Source: Alsobacter sp046349155
GTDB lineage: Bacteria > Pseudomonadota > Alphaproteobacteria > Rhizobiales > Beijerinckiaceae
Direction of reading: 5' to 3'
Assembly: GCA_046349155.1 (NCBI GenBank)
Contig: JAXMCW010000004.1
Coordinates: forward strand, 62,001-126,000
DNA: 64,000 bases
A program made the translations under genes and the position numbers. Under the pieces are notes generated by a model that was given only the letters and a program-made list of their open reading frames with translations, had not been told where the DNA came from and ran no database searches. Positions 25,831-33,703 of this stretch are shown piece by piece (position 1 is the first letter of the stretch; each line of letters begins with the position of its first letter).

Positions 25831-28800
25831 CATCTAGACACGCCGAAGGTGGACATAAAATTCCAGATTGCCTGGCGGTGTCGGAATCATCTTCGAGATC
25901 TGAAAATTCAGGCCAAGATACATCCGTGCTTGATCAATAATTTCGACGAAATGATCTGGCGTAAACACCCAGGAGTGACAATCAATATATTCACCCGCCT
26001 TATGTCTGAGGTACGCGTGGTGCAATTCTTCAGGCGTATGAACAGGCTCCGCATCCTGTGGCTTCAGTTTCTTTGTGAACAGATCAACCGGGTCGCCTAC
26101 TTTGACAACATTCGCATAGTGATCGATGACGTTCCAGAGCATCGGCCTTTTGGCGTTCTCGAGCCACGCATCCTTAGCACGATTGAAGGGTGTAATCCTT
26201 CTATTCACGTCAAATGTATATCGCTTATCTGGAACCACGAGAGCTAGCGTGCCGCCATCTGTCAGTGCAGAAAGCGCCTCGTCGATCCAACCCAGCAGGT
26301 CCGGGACATGTTCCACGACATGCGCGGCGACGATGAGATCATACCGAGTGGGCACGTGTTGTAGTAGGCGGCCATCGGGTGCGACGATATCTATATCTAC
26401 AATACTGGAAACATCAACAGAATCTTCGAATTTATATTTATGCCTCAATTCATCGGTTGAGGCATGATCGATATAATGCACAATTCTTGAAAAATCTTTC
26501 CGAATAACGGGCCTATTGAGTGGCCCAATTTCAAGAATCGCCGATTCCGCTGAGATATCTACGCCCTCAAGAACACGGGCCGTCGTATTTCGTTGAAGGC
26601 CGATGCTGAATTGTGAATCAGAATCGATCATGGCAAACCCACGCCGACGGTAATGGCCTCAACAAGGCGTGCCAACTCTCCCGGATCATAAAGATCGAAG
26701 GGAGTGGACGGCCTCGATTTTTCCTCTGAAACTGATTGCATGGACTGAGCCCCACGCGCCGTTGCAACAACCAATGCCCTATATAGTTCTTCAGAAGAAA
26801 CTGCCTTCATCGATACAATGTTATCGTTGGACAATGACAAATCTTTTGTCCCGTAATTGTTTGTTATTGTTGCGAGGCCGGCGCTTGCCATTTCTAGCGG
26901 CGGATAACTGGGATGAGGCGAAAGCATCAACGATATTCCAACGGATGCCGTACTCAGAAGCTCGCCGTAAGCCGAAAGGGAGACTTTTCCTAACGTATTG
27001 GCGTTGACCAGAGGTCGGAGGAATTCTTCGCCATGTGCTTCTCCGATACTGACTACTTTCCATTGCTCGGCAATGTCTGGGTGACGTTCTTGCCAAAGCG
27101 CTAGTCCTGCCACGACAATATCAAAAGCGTTCCTATTGACACTGCGGCGACCATAGAAAAGTATAGTCCTTTCTCGCTTGCGATCTTTGAGGTTCAAGCG
27201 GATAGTCTTGTTGATCGAGTAGGGCAATACAAAGAGCCTGTGAAATTCGAAATTCCGAGACATGTGCTCGGCCAGTTGAAATGAATTGATCAACGCTATT
27301 GTTTGCCACTTCGTCTCGTATGTCGCCTTCACTAGTTCGCGCTTCATCGACGACGGGTAGAAGTCCCTTTCATCGTCCTGGATCAAGTAAATCAATGGGC
27401 ATGCATTTTTGTGGAATTGACTCTGCTCCGCCAGCAATTGAGCTGCAATGTGCGCTGTCCACCACGCCGTGGCGACGAACACGTCATGCTTCCTTACGGG
27501 TAGGTAGCAGTTTGCGCGATCGCCGGCAGCGACAATTGTCCGCGTTGCTGCATCAAAAGACGACATATGAAGATCAAGAAAATCGCGGAAACTCTGTCGA
27601 TTATCGATGCTAGGAGAGTCAGTTACAATTACTCTTGCGTCGAAGCGAGCAGAAAGTGAATCTAATAATTCCTGAAAGACATGAATTGCGGTTGTTAGGC
27701 CGCCGTATATCGCTTGAGGATCTAGCGACGGAATAAGAAGATTTATCCTTGGACGGACGGACGGATCGGGAATAAAATTAAATCTGGCGATTTCGGGAGC
27801 CTGAACACACATCGGGTCATAGGTGCCAGGCGCTATGGTGGACACCGGCCTGAAGACATTTGTTACCACATTGCCCACTGAAGCGGAACTTGACGGGCAA
27901 TAGGCTGGGCCATCGAATTGCGAGTTACCGGTTGTAGTTTTGACCCATTTGTAACCGGCGGCCTCTACAAAGAAGCAAAAGGTACGTTCAATTGCGTGTG
28001 CCAAAGTGCCGTCGATCTGACCTATTTCTTCCGGAAAGTCTTCGACATTGAGTCGCAGATTGAGCAGCGGCAGAAGTGCCTTCGATTTCGCCCAGAACAT
28101 CGAACCAGATGGAAAGTCGAGAGTGTTGTGAATGCTCAATGTGACATCAATCGTATCTAATAATTGTCTCGCCTGTGGAAAATTGTAACCCCAGTTGAGA
28201 AGACCGGCAACGCTCGCGTGATGGACTGGAAAGCTCATACCTACCGACGCGTCACTGAGTAGCGCAAGATGAGAGTGAACAATCTCTTCGGATCCGACTA
28301 GTTCGGAAAGGAGATAGTCGCGCCAGTTTGCAAAGCGCTGATCATGAAGCGATTTTTTCGTATGGACATGTAGTACGAGATCGTACCTTTCATAAACGTC
28401 TGCTAGCGCAACGATTTTCGGTGCGATGTCGCGCCCGACATTTGGTACAATTCGGACTTCGGTCATCTGGCAGTTCTTGGGGAGCGAAGCGCTCCGCAGG
28501 ATTGCGGCGTCCCGTTCTGTCGTGGTGGTCACGAAGAGACTAAATGGTACTGGAATATGCTTCAGGTATTTCTGGATGATTTCACTACCAGTGTCCGCGT
28601 AGAAAGCGTGAAGCATCACTGCAATGGAGTTCTGTTCAGTTTCGTCGCGTTTGTTGAAAGGGATCCTTATGGCGCGATCGATGGAGGGATGCGGCCTGGT
28701 TGAGTTCACGACGCCATCAACGGCGAGAAACTTTGGATGGAGGAAGCCGATTGGGAATATGCGGCAACTGTTTGGATGCGACCCACTCTCGATCAGGGGA

Positions 28801-29216
28801 GAGGTGTAATGCGATTTGCCCTGCACGATCGGCCGTCGCTCCCGACGCCCGTGGCGCATGTAGTGAACAAGAGGATTGATGCCAGCGTTCCGAACGTCCG
28901 GGTGCATTGTGTCATAATCGGATGACGAGAAGCGAGGCCCTGGATCCCTTCCTTCCGCTGCGCCGGATGACAAGTAATGTACAATAGGGTGAATTCCGGA
29001 TAGTTTGACATCCGGGTAATTATTCAAGTACCAGCGACAATCGATAAATTCGTTGGGGTTTCTCAGTTGCCGATACCCAAATGCAAAGTAGTGAAGAAGC
29101 GCTGCCTTGTCGTTCTGGGGGCTATCAGTGTAGTGCCGTTTGTACCAGTTTGCATCGAACAGACTATCCCATATTTCGACGACTGCATTCCGCATGCGCC
29201 TTATATCATCAGTCTT
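25735..29216. other. A+T-rich cassette of probable foreign origin inside the capsule locus
   Basis: Base composition changes abruptly near 25,740, inside the 3' end of a methyltransferase gene. It returns to high GC at about 29,220, exactly at the stop of the Wza-type gene. Between these points the codons use far more A/T in third positions than the flanks. The segment contains precisely one methyltransferase and one large glycosyltransferase. No transposase, integrase or flanking repeats were seen, so homologous replacement in conserved export genes is more likely than transposition. Confidence 0.75.
25834..26631 (-). CDS. Class I SAM-dependent methyltransferase (A+T-rich cassette)
   Basis: This 265-residue methyltransferase has motif I ILEIGPLNRP near residue 33, an acidic YIDHAS segment, and DLIVAAHVVEHVPDLLGWIDEAL with the EH-containing post-motif of the methyltransferase-11/23 type. 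It continues with GGTLALVVPDKRYTFDVNR. Its start overlaps the end of the upstream glycosyltransferase (ATGA at 26628-26631). Codon use is A+T-rich like that gene and unlike both flanks. It probably methylates a sugar residue added by its partner, perhaps as a chain terminator or decoration. It is not closely similar to the neighbouring 24997-25830 methyltransferase. Confidence 0.88.
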   Translation of the reverse strand: MIDSDSQFSIGLQRNTTARVLEGVDISAESAILEIGPLNRPVIRKDFSRIVHYIDHASTDELRHKYKFEDSVDVSSIVDIDIVAPDGRLLQHVPTRYDLIVAAHVVEHVPDLLGWIDEALSALTDGGTLALVVPDKRYTFDVNRRITPFNRAKDAWLENAKRPMLWNVIDHYANVVKVGDPVDLFTKKLKPQDAEPVHTPEELHHAYLRHKAGEYIDCHSWVFTPDHFVEIIDQARMYLGLNFQISKMIPTPPGNLEFYVHLRRV

Positions 29217-29219
29217 CAT
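26628..29219 (-). CDS. Large glycosyltransferase with RgpF-like and WsaF/GT4-like modules
   Basis: This protein has 863 residues. Residues about 15-135 contain short repeats of the type WYLNNYPDV...IHPIVHYLSSGAAEGRDP, common at the N-terminus of O-antigen and capsule transferases. About 185-470 is a rhamnan-synthesis F (RgpF) module, with SIAVMLHAFYADTGSEII, VPNVGRDIAPKIVAL, YDLVLHVHTKKS and GSMFWAKSKALLPL. The C-terminal 350 residues form a WsaF-like GT-B module, with NLLIPSLDPQAIYGG, IYLIQDDERDFYP, RTILFYGRRSVNRNAFDI and LSPHPSYPPLEMASAG. A rhamnose-type donor is suggested by both modules but not proven. ATG 29219 shares one base with the Wza-type stop (TGATG). The gene lies in the A+T-rich cassette. 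Confidence 0.88.
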   Translation of the reverse strand: MKTDDIRRMRNAVVEIWDSLFDANWYKRHYTDSPQNDKAALLHYFAFGYRQLRNPNEFIDCRWYLNNYPDVKLSGIHPIVHYLSSGAAEGRDPGPRFSSSDYDTMHPDVRNAGINPLVHYMRHGRRERRPIVQGKSHYTSPLIESGSHPNSCRIFPIGFLHPKFLAVDGVVNSTRPHPSIDRAIRIPFNKRDETEQNSIAVMLHAFYADTGSEIIQKYLKHIPVPFSLFVTTTTERDAAILRSASLPKNCQMTEVRIVPNVGRDIAPKIVALADVYERYDLVLHVHTKKSLHDQRFANWRDYLLSELVGSEEIVHSHLALLSDASVGMSFPVHHASVAGLLNWGYNFPQARQLLDTIDVTLSIHNTLDFPSGSMFWAKSKALLPLLNLRLNVEDFPEEIGQIDGTLAHAIERTFCFFVEAAGYKWVKTTTGNSQFDGPAYCPSSSASVGNVVTNVFRPVSTIAPGTYDPMCVQAPEIARFNFIPDPSVRPRINLLIPSLDPQAIYGGLTTAIHVFQELLDSLSARFDARVIVTDSPSIDNRQSFRDFLDLHMSSFDAATRTIVAAGDRANCYLPVRKHDVFVATAWWTAHIAAQLLAEQSQFHKNACPLIYLIQDDERDFYPSSMKRELVKATYETKWQTIALINSFQLAEHMSRNFEFHRLFVLPYSINKTIRLNLKDRKRERTILFYGRRSVNRNAFDIVVAGLALWQERHPDIAEQWKVVSIGEAHGEEFLRPLVNANTLGKVSLSAYGELLSTASVGISLMLSPHPSYPPLEMASAGLATITNNYGTKDLSLSNDNIVSMKAVSSEELYRALVVATARGAQSMQSVSEEKSRPSTPFDLYDPGELARLVEAITVGVGLP

Positions 29220-30400
29220 CACTTCACAGCCGTCGTGATGCTGGCCGCCGTTGCCGTGGGGGTGGCGACCATGTTGAAGATGCGCAGCGCCTTCTCCATC
29301 TCCGTGAGCGGGGCGTTGGAGACGTAGAGGACGTCGCGGTTGGCGAGGGGGAAGCGCTGGGCGAGGAAGAAGCTCTCGGGGTCGCGCAGGTTGAGCCGGT
29401 AGACGACGGGGACAGGGGCGGCCCGGGCGCGGCCAGGGGGCCCCGAGCTCTCGACCGCACCGGGAGCGTCGGGCAAGCCGCGGGCGAGGGCGGGGTCTTC
29501 GTAGCGGAACAGGAAGACGCCGGTGGGATCGGCCCGGCTGTCCTGCACACCGCCGGCCTTGGCGAGCGCCTGCGACAGCGTGATCCCCTCCGCCTCGAAC
29601 GGAACCTCCGCGTTGCGGCCCGTGGCCCCGAAAGCCTGGAACGTCTGCGGGTCGCGCACCAGGGTCACCACGTCGCCCGGCCGCAGCCAGATGTTCTCGT
29701 GCGGATCGGCCACAACCCGCCCCAGCGGTACGCTGAGCGTGCGCCCGCCGCGCGACAGGCGCACGAAGGTCTCGTGCACCGGCGCGCGCACGCCACCGGC
29801 CTGGGCGATCACGTCCAGCAGGCGGTCGCCGCGCGGCGTCAACGGCACCCGGGCGCCGTTCGCCACCTCCCCGCCCACCGTCACCGCCTGGCTCACCGGC
29901 CGCGTGACCTGCAGCAGGACCTGCGGCTGGATGGCCTTGCCGGTGAGAGCCCGCTCGATCGCGGCCTCGACATCCTGCGCCCGCCGGCCGGCCACCTGCA
30001 CCCGGCCCGCATAGGGCACCGTGATGGCCCCGTCGCGGCCGACGACCTGCTCGGGAATCTGCGCGCTCTTGGAGCCGCTCGTGAAACGGTCGGTGAGCAT
30101 GGGCGCGGAAAAGAGCCCGCCGGCGCCGGCCTCCCAGACCGTCAGCGACAGGGCGTCGCCCACCCCGATCAGCGGCTCGGCCGGTGGTCGCGTGTCGCCG
30201 AACCCCGCCGAGAGGCTTTCGGGCCGGCGGGTCGCGGCGATCTGCGTCACGGCAGGGTCGATGTCGACGACACGGAAGCGGGACGCGGGCGCCGTCGCCT
30301 TCGCGGCGACATCGCCGGCGCTCGGGCCGGCCTCCGGGAAGGTCGAACAGCCGCTTAACGCGATGACGAGAGCCAGCACGCAGCTCGAGCGCTGCATCAT
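29219..30400 (-). CDS. Wza/KpsD-type outer-membrane polysaccharide export lipoprotein
   Basis: This 393-residue precursor begins MMQRSSCVLALVIALSGCS, a lipoprotein signal with lipobox LSGC. The polysaccharide-export (PES) domain spans about 80-200: GVGDALSLTVWEAG, VVGRDGAITVPYAGRVQVAGR and the end LLQVTRP. It is followed by two SLBB-type domains (VTVGGEVANGARVPLTP... and a second at about 255-350). It forms the outer-membrane or periplasmic channel for capsule. ATG 30400 was preferred over the upstream TTG at 30475 because it places the signal peptide at the N-terminus. It is the high-GC first gene of a minus-strand unit whose next two genes are A+T-rich. The final residues are Thr/Ala-rich. 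Confidence 0.92.
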   Translation of the reverse strand: MMQRSSCVLALVIALSGCSTFPEAGPSAGDVAAKATAPASRFRVVDIDPAVTQIAATRRPESLSAGFGDTRPPAEPLIGVGDALSLTVWEAGAGGLFSAPMLTDRFTSGSKSAQIPEQVVGRDGAITVPYAGRVQVAGRRAQDVEAAIERALTGKAIQPQVLLQVTRPVSQAVTVGGEVANGARVPLTPRGDRLLDVIAQAGGVRAPVHETFVRLSRGGRTLSVPLGRVVADPHENIWLRPGDVVTLVRDPQTFQAFGATGRNAEVPFEAEGITLSQALAKAGGVQDSRADPTGVFLFRYEDPALARGLPDAPGAVESSGPPGRARAAPVPVVYRLNLRDPESFFLAQRFPLANRDVLYVSNAPLTEMEKALRIFNMVATPTATAASITTAVK

Positions 30401-30846
30401 CAAAAGGAACTCGCAAAACAGTAAGACGCACAACCGCAATAAAAGAGCCTTAGCAAGAGAGAAGGCCCGGGTCAATCACGGCGATGGCAAGATAAGAAAT
30501 GCACGTTCTGAGTGACAGTTAAGTGAACATACAACTATAGAACGTATTCCGACGGGTTCGCCGCCCACCTCGGAGGTTCGGACATCGTCTGCGTGGGCTC
30601 TGGCCCCCGCTCCGGCCGGTTCGTCCGGACCTGCCTCCCATGGAGACGGTCCACCGACCTCGAGGCCGGTATCGCCGTGGCCGGCTGTCGGCAGGACGGA
30701 CCTCTCCCGTCCCGGTCCGGGGTCCCTCGCCAGGCCCCCGCCAAGGGCGTCGGGCCGGCGCCGGCCATCCGAAACGACGCGAGACGCCTTGCGCCGGGGC
30801 GGAAACGGGACCACTTGTCTCACTCCCGACGCCGCCCGGACATGCC
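30401..30846. other. Divergent intergenic region upstream of the export lipoprotein gene and yccF
   Basis: This 446-base spacer has no convincing gene. The first 140 bases are A+T-rich and probably hold the promoter of the minus-strand export operon. The rest is GC-rich, with only Arg/Pro-rich frames on both strands. Confidence 0.45.
30512..30541 (+). promoter_or_regulatory. Candidate sigma-70-like promoter towards yccF
   Basis: GTGACA at 30512-30517 and TATAGA at 30536-30541 are separated by 18 bases in the A+T-rich part of the spacer. The spacing and -10 hexamer fit a housekeeping promoter. The long leader of about 300 bases to yccF makes the link uncertain. Confidence 0.3.
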
Positions 30847-31296
30847 ATGCCTCTCACGAGCCTCTTGCTGAACATCCTCTGGATCGTGTTCGGGGGAGCC
30901 TGGATGGCTCTCGCCTGGCTGGTGGCCGCCCTGATCATGGCGATCACGATCATCGGCCTGCCCTGGGCGCGGGCCGCGGTCATGATGGCCGCCTACACGC
31001 TGCTGCCGTTCGGGCAGACCGTGGTCCGCCGCGACCTGCACGAGGGACGAAGCGGGATCGGATCCGGGCCGCTCGGGGTGGTCGGAAACATTCTCTGGCT
31101 CGTCTTCGCGGGCTGGTGGCTGGCCGTCGGACATCTGGTGACCGCGCTCGGGCTCGCCTTGACCATCATCGGGCTTCCTTTCGCATGGGCGCACCTAAAG
31201 CTCGCCGGCCTGTCCCTCTGGCCGATCGGCCGGACCGTCGTGACCCATGAGGATGCGGATCGGATGGCGCAGGCGAACCTCGCGCCGCGCATCTAG
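30847..31296 (+). CDS. yccF: YccF family inner-membrane protein
   Basis: This 149-residue membrane protein consists of two copies of a roughly 65-residue unit: LLLNILWIVFGGAWMALAWL...AITIIGLPWARAA, then VVGNILWLVFAGWWLAVGHL...LTIIGLPFAWAHL. The paired ILW-VF-GWW and TIIGLPxA motifs are diagnostic of the YccF (DUF307) family. The ATG at 30847 starts the first unit directly. The longer upstream frame is arginine-rich and rejected. Molecular function is unknown; in enterobacteria the family is an inner-membrane protein. It stands alone between the capsule locus and the LysR gene. Confidence 0.92.
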   Translation: MPLTSLLLNILWIVFGGAWMALAWLVAALIMAITIIGLPWARAAVMMAAYTLLPFGQTVVRRDLHEGRSGIGSGPLGVVGNILWLVFAGWWLAVGHLVTALGLALTIIGLPFAWAHLKLAGLSLWPIGRTVVTHEDADRMAQANLAPRI

Positions 31297-31356
31297 AGCA
31301 CCGCCCCGGCGTGCGGGGGCGCGACACTACAATCCGGAGTTGAGCGGCGGACGCCC

Positions 31357-31383
31357 GGATTGCTTCGCCTTCGGCTCGCGATG
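31357..31383 (+). repeat. Dispersed intergenic repeat, copy A
   Basis: This 27-base block begins GGATTGCTTCGCCTTCGGC. It matches copy B at 58301-58327 except for three single-base differences. Both copies lie in spacers 3' of genes, and both follow a GTTGAGC word shortly upstream. Copy A is also preceded by an inverted pair CAATCCGG/CCGGATTG at 31330-31362. The pattern resembles REP-like elements of alphaproteobacteria. Confidence 0.6.
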
Positions 31384-31498
31384 CGTGCGGGGGAGCGGTT
31401 CCGTCAGGTCGGAACATAGGCGCTGGATCGGGACAGCGCCTGTCGTGCTCACCGAGACGGGCTTGGGACGCACGCGCCTGCAATCCGCTGCGGAGGCC

Positions 31499-31517
31499 CC
31501 GGCGCCCGTGGCGCCGG
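31499..31517. terminator. GC-rich perfect hairpin between convergent genes
   Basis: The arms CCGGCGCC (31499-31506) and GGCGCCGG (31510-31517) pair perfectly around a CGT loop. It sits 10 bases beyond the LysR stop and between convergent yccF and the LysR gene. There is no T-run, so bidirectional termination or 3'-end protection is plausible but not certain. Confidence 0.45.
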
Positions 31518-31526
31518 TTCGCCGCG

Positions 31527-32477
31527 TCAGGCGGGGACCCTGTCGGCGCCTCGCTCGGCCACGCCCCGCTCGATGCACTGCCCCACGGTCTCCGACAGCT
31601 GCTGCATCAGCCAGCGCCCGGCGGGTCCCGGCGGGCTGTCGGCCCGGTGCACGGCCCGCATCGGCGCCACGACGCCCTCGGGCCAGTCCTCCAGCCGGAT
31701 CTGGACCAGCCGGCCGGCCGCGAGATCGTCCTGGACCAGATGCAGGGGCATGTTGCCCCATCCCAGGCCCTCCAGGAGAAAGGTGCGCTTGGAGCCGAGA
31801 TCGGCGAGCCGCCAGGGGTTCTTGCCGAGCACGCCGAAATCCTTGCCCTTCGTGAGGCCAGACCGGTCGGTGAGAACGAGCTGCACGTGCCGGGCGAGTT
31901 CGTCCCTGGGGACCGGCGAGGCGCCCTGCGCCAGGGCATGGCTCGGCGCGACGACGGTGATCATCCGGATCGAGAGGAGATGCTCCTTCACGAGCTGCGG
32001 GGGAACGTCCGGCAGGAAGCCCGCCACCGCCAGCGAGCAACGTCCGTCGAGCACGGGCTGGAGAATGCCGCCGAGCGCCTCGACCTCGACTCTGAGAGGC
32101 GTGTCCGGGAATTCGCGATGGAAGTCGCGGACCGCGCGGGCGAAGACCTGGATCGGAAACATCACGTCCACGGCCACCGCGAGCTCGGCTTCGAGCCCTC
32201 CTCCGAGAGCCCGCGCCTTCCCCTTGAGCGACCCGACCTGCCGCGCGACCGCGCGGGCGTCGGCGAGCAGGGCCTCGCCGGCGCGCGTGAGGACCGGGTA
32301 GCGCGCCGTGCGGTCGAACAGCTTCACGCCGAGCTGGGCTTCCAGATTGGCGAGCGTCTGGCTGACCACGGACTGCGACCGCTTGAGCCGTCGGCCGGCC
32401 GCCGAGAAGCTGCCCTCGTCCGCGGCGGCAAGGAAGGTGAGGATCTGGTCGAGCGTCAGGGCGTCGAGCATCGGCAT
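31527..32477 (-). CDS. LysR-family transcriptional regulator
   Basis: This 316-residue LysR-type regulator has an N-terminal winged helix-turn-helix: LDQILTFLAAADEGSFSAAGRRLKRSQSVVSQTLANLEAQLGVKLFDR, residues about 8-56 in pieces. The substrate-binding domain (about 90-295) includes LAVAVDVMFPIQVFARAV and LLEGLGWGNMPLHLV. It is divergent from the azoreductase gene across 116 bases, the classical arrangement for a LysR activator and its target. It probably controls azoR and the DoxX gene in response to a quinone or electrophile. The effector is inferred only from the neighbours. Confidence 0.93.
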   Translation of the reverse strand: MPMLDALTLDQILTFLAAADEGSFSAAGRRLKRSQSVVSQTLANLEAQLGVKLFDRTARYPVLTRAGEALLADARAVARQVGSLKGKARALGGGLEAELAVAVDVMFPIQVFARAVRDFHREFPDTPLRVEVEALGGILQPVLDGRCSLAVAGFLPDVPPQLVKEHLLSIRMITVVAPSHALAQGASPVPRDELARHVQLVLTDRSGLTKGKDFGVLGKNPWRLADLGSKRTFLLEGLGWGNMPLHLVQDDLAAGRLVQIRLEDWPEGVVAPMRAVHRADSPPGPAGRWLMQQLSETVGQCIERGVAERGADRVPA

Positions 32478-32593
32478 CTCCGTCCATCGTCAGGGCCGAT
32501 GGTTCATATCCAGAGATAGTGGCTACACCGATCTGATGCTCCTTCCTAGCTTCCCGTGCATCGCAGCCACGCTGCCGCACCGAAAGCAAGGCC

Positions 32594-33202
32594 ATGAAGC
32601 TCCTCCATATCGATTCCAGCATCCTGGGCGCCGGCTCGGCGAGCCGCCGCCTGACCTCCCTGATCGTCGCGGCCGAGCAGGCGCGCCGTCCCGGGCTGGA
32701 GGTCGTCCGCCGCGATCTCGGCGCCGCGCCGGTCTCCCACCTGTCCGGCGAGCATCTCGCCGCCCTGCAGGGCGCGGCGCCCGACAGCGCGTCCGTGAGG
32801 GACGACATCGCGGCGGGCGAGGCGATCCTGGAAGAGTTCCTCGCCGCCGACATCGTCGTGGTGGGTGCGCCCATGTACAATTTCTCCGTGCCGAGCCAGC
32901 TCAAGGCGTGGATCGACCGCATCGCGGTGGCCGGGCGGACCTTCCGCTACTCGGAGAACGGCCCCGAGGGCCTCGCAGGCGGCAAGACCGTCATCGTCGC
33001 CTCGACGCGGGGCGGCTTCTACGGCCCGGGAACCGCGATGGCCGCGCTCGACCACCAGGAGAGCTACCTGCGGGCCGTGTTCGGCTTCCTCGGCGTCGCC
33101 GACATCCGCTTCGTCAGGGCCGAGGGCGTCGCTCTGGGCGAGGACCAGCGCGCCCGCTCGCTCGCCGATGCGGCGAAGACCATCGACAACCTTGCCGCCT
33201 GA
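32594..33202 (+). CDS. azoR: FMN-dependent NADH:quinone/azo oxidoreductase
   Basis: This 202-residue flavodoxin-fold enzyme of the AzoR family reduces quinones and azo bonds using NADH and FMN. Motifs are the phosphate-binding start LLHIDSSILGAGSASRRLT, the FMN loop APMYNFSVPSQLKAWIDR, and ASTRGGFYGPG. Length and motif spacing match AzoR from enterobacteria. It follows a divergent LysR gene and is followed after 32 bases by a DoxX-family gene with a good AAGGA ribosome-binding site. This forms a small quinone or electrophile stress unit. Confidence 0.95.
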   Translation: MKLLHIDSSILGAGSASRRLTSLIVAAEQARRPGLEVVRRDLGAAPVSHLSGEHLAALQGAAPDSASVRDDIAAGEAILEEFLAADIVVVGAPMYNFSVPSQLKAWIDRIAVAGRTFRYSENGPEGLAGGKTVIVASTRGGFYGPGTAMAALDHQESYLRAVFGFLGVADIRFVRAEGVALGEDQRARSLADAAKTIDNLAA

Positions 33203-33234
33203 GGCCGGACGGCCCTGCCGAAAGGACGACCCAC

Positions 33235-33633
33235 ATGGCTTCCATCACCTCCCGGATCCTTACCCGCAACGCCGCCGTCTGGGCGTTGCGGATCCTCGTC
33301 GGCGGCATGTTTCTGCTGTCCGGCGTCATGAACCTGACGGGCCAGCCCATGATGGTCGACACGTTCGACAAGGTGGGGTTGGGGCAATGGCTCAGGATGG
33401 TCACGGGCCTCCTGGAGGTCGCCGGCGGAGCGGCGGTGCTCATCCCGTCTCTCTCCGTTCTCGGCGCCGTGGTCCTGCTGGCCGTCGACGCCGGCGCCTT
33501 CGTCGCGCAGGTGACGGTGCTGCACCAGGACTGGATCCATTGCATCGTGATCGGCGCCGTCCTCGTGGCGCTGATCGTCCTGCAGCCGGAGCGCTGGCCT
33601 TTGGCGCCCCGACGCTCGGCCGGGCTGGCGTGA
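33235..33633 (+). CDS. DoxX-family membrane protein
   Basis: This 132-residue integral membrane protein has four hydrophobic helices. It shows the DoxX pattern WALRILVGGMFLLSGVMNLTGQPMM near the N-terminus, then VTGLLEVAGGAAVLIPSLS, then a third and fourth helix ending in LVALIVLQPE. ATG 33235 has AAAGGACG just upstream. It is co-oriented with azoR and probably co-transcribed. DoxX proteins accompany oxidoreductases and detoxification enzymes; the exact activity is unknown. Confidence 0.88.
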   Translation: MASITSRILTRNAAVWALRILVGGMFLLSGVMNLTGQPMMVDTFDKVGLGQWLRMVTGLLEVAGGAAVLIPSLSVLGAVVLLAVDAGAFVAQVTVLHQDWIHCIVIGAVLVALIVLQPERWPLAPRRSAGLA

Positions 33634-33652
33634 CGCGGATCGCCGGCATGGC

Positions 33653-33679
33653 GACGAGGGCACCGCTGGCGCCCTCGTC
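33653..33679. terminator. Perfect 9-bp hairpin between convergent DoxX and TRAP genes
   Basis: Arms GACGAGGGC (33653-33661) and GCCCTCGTC (33671-33679) flank a 9-base loop. It lies in the 70-base spacer between two convergent stop codons. It lacks a T-tract on either side, so it would act as a structured 3' end for both transcripts rather than a canonical intrinsic terminator. Confidence 0.5.
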
Positions 33680-33703
33680 TGTCGGCGGCTGCGCGCCTGC
33701 GCC

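Noticed and set aside
25735..29216. A+T-rich segment considered as a transposon or prophage
   Set aside because: No transposase, integrase, terminal inverted repeats or target duplications were seen. The content is only capsule enzymes.
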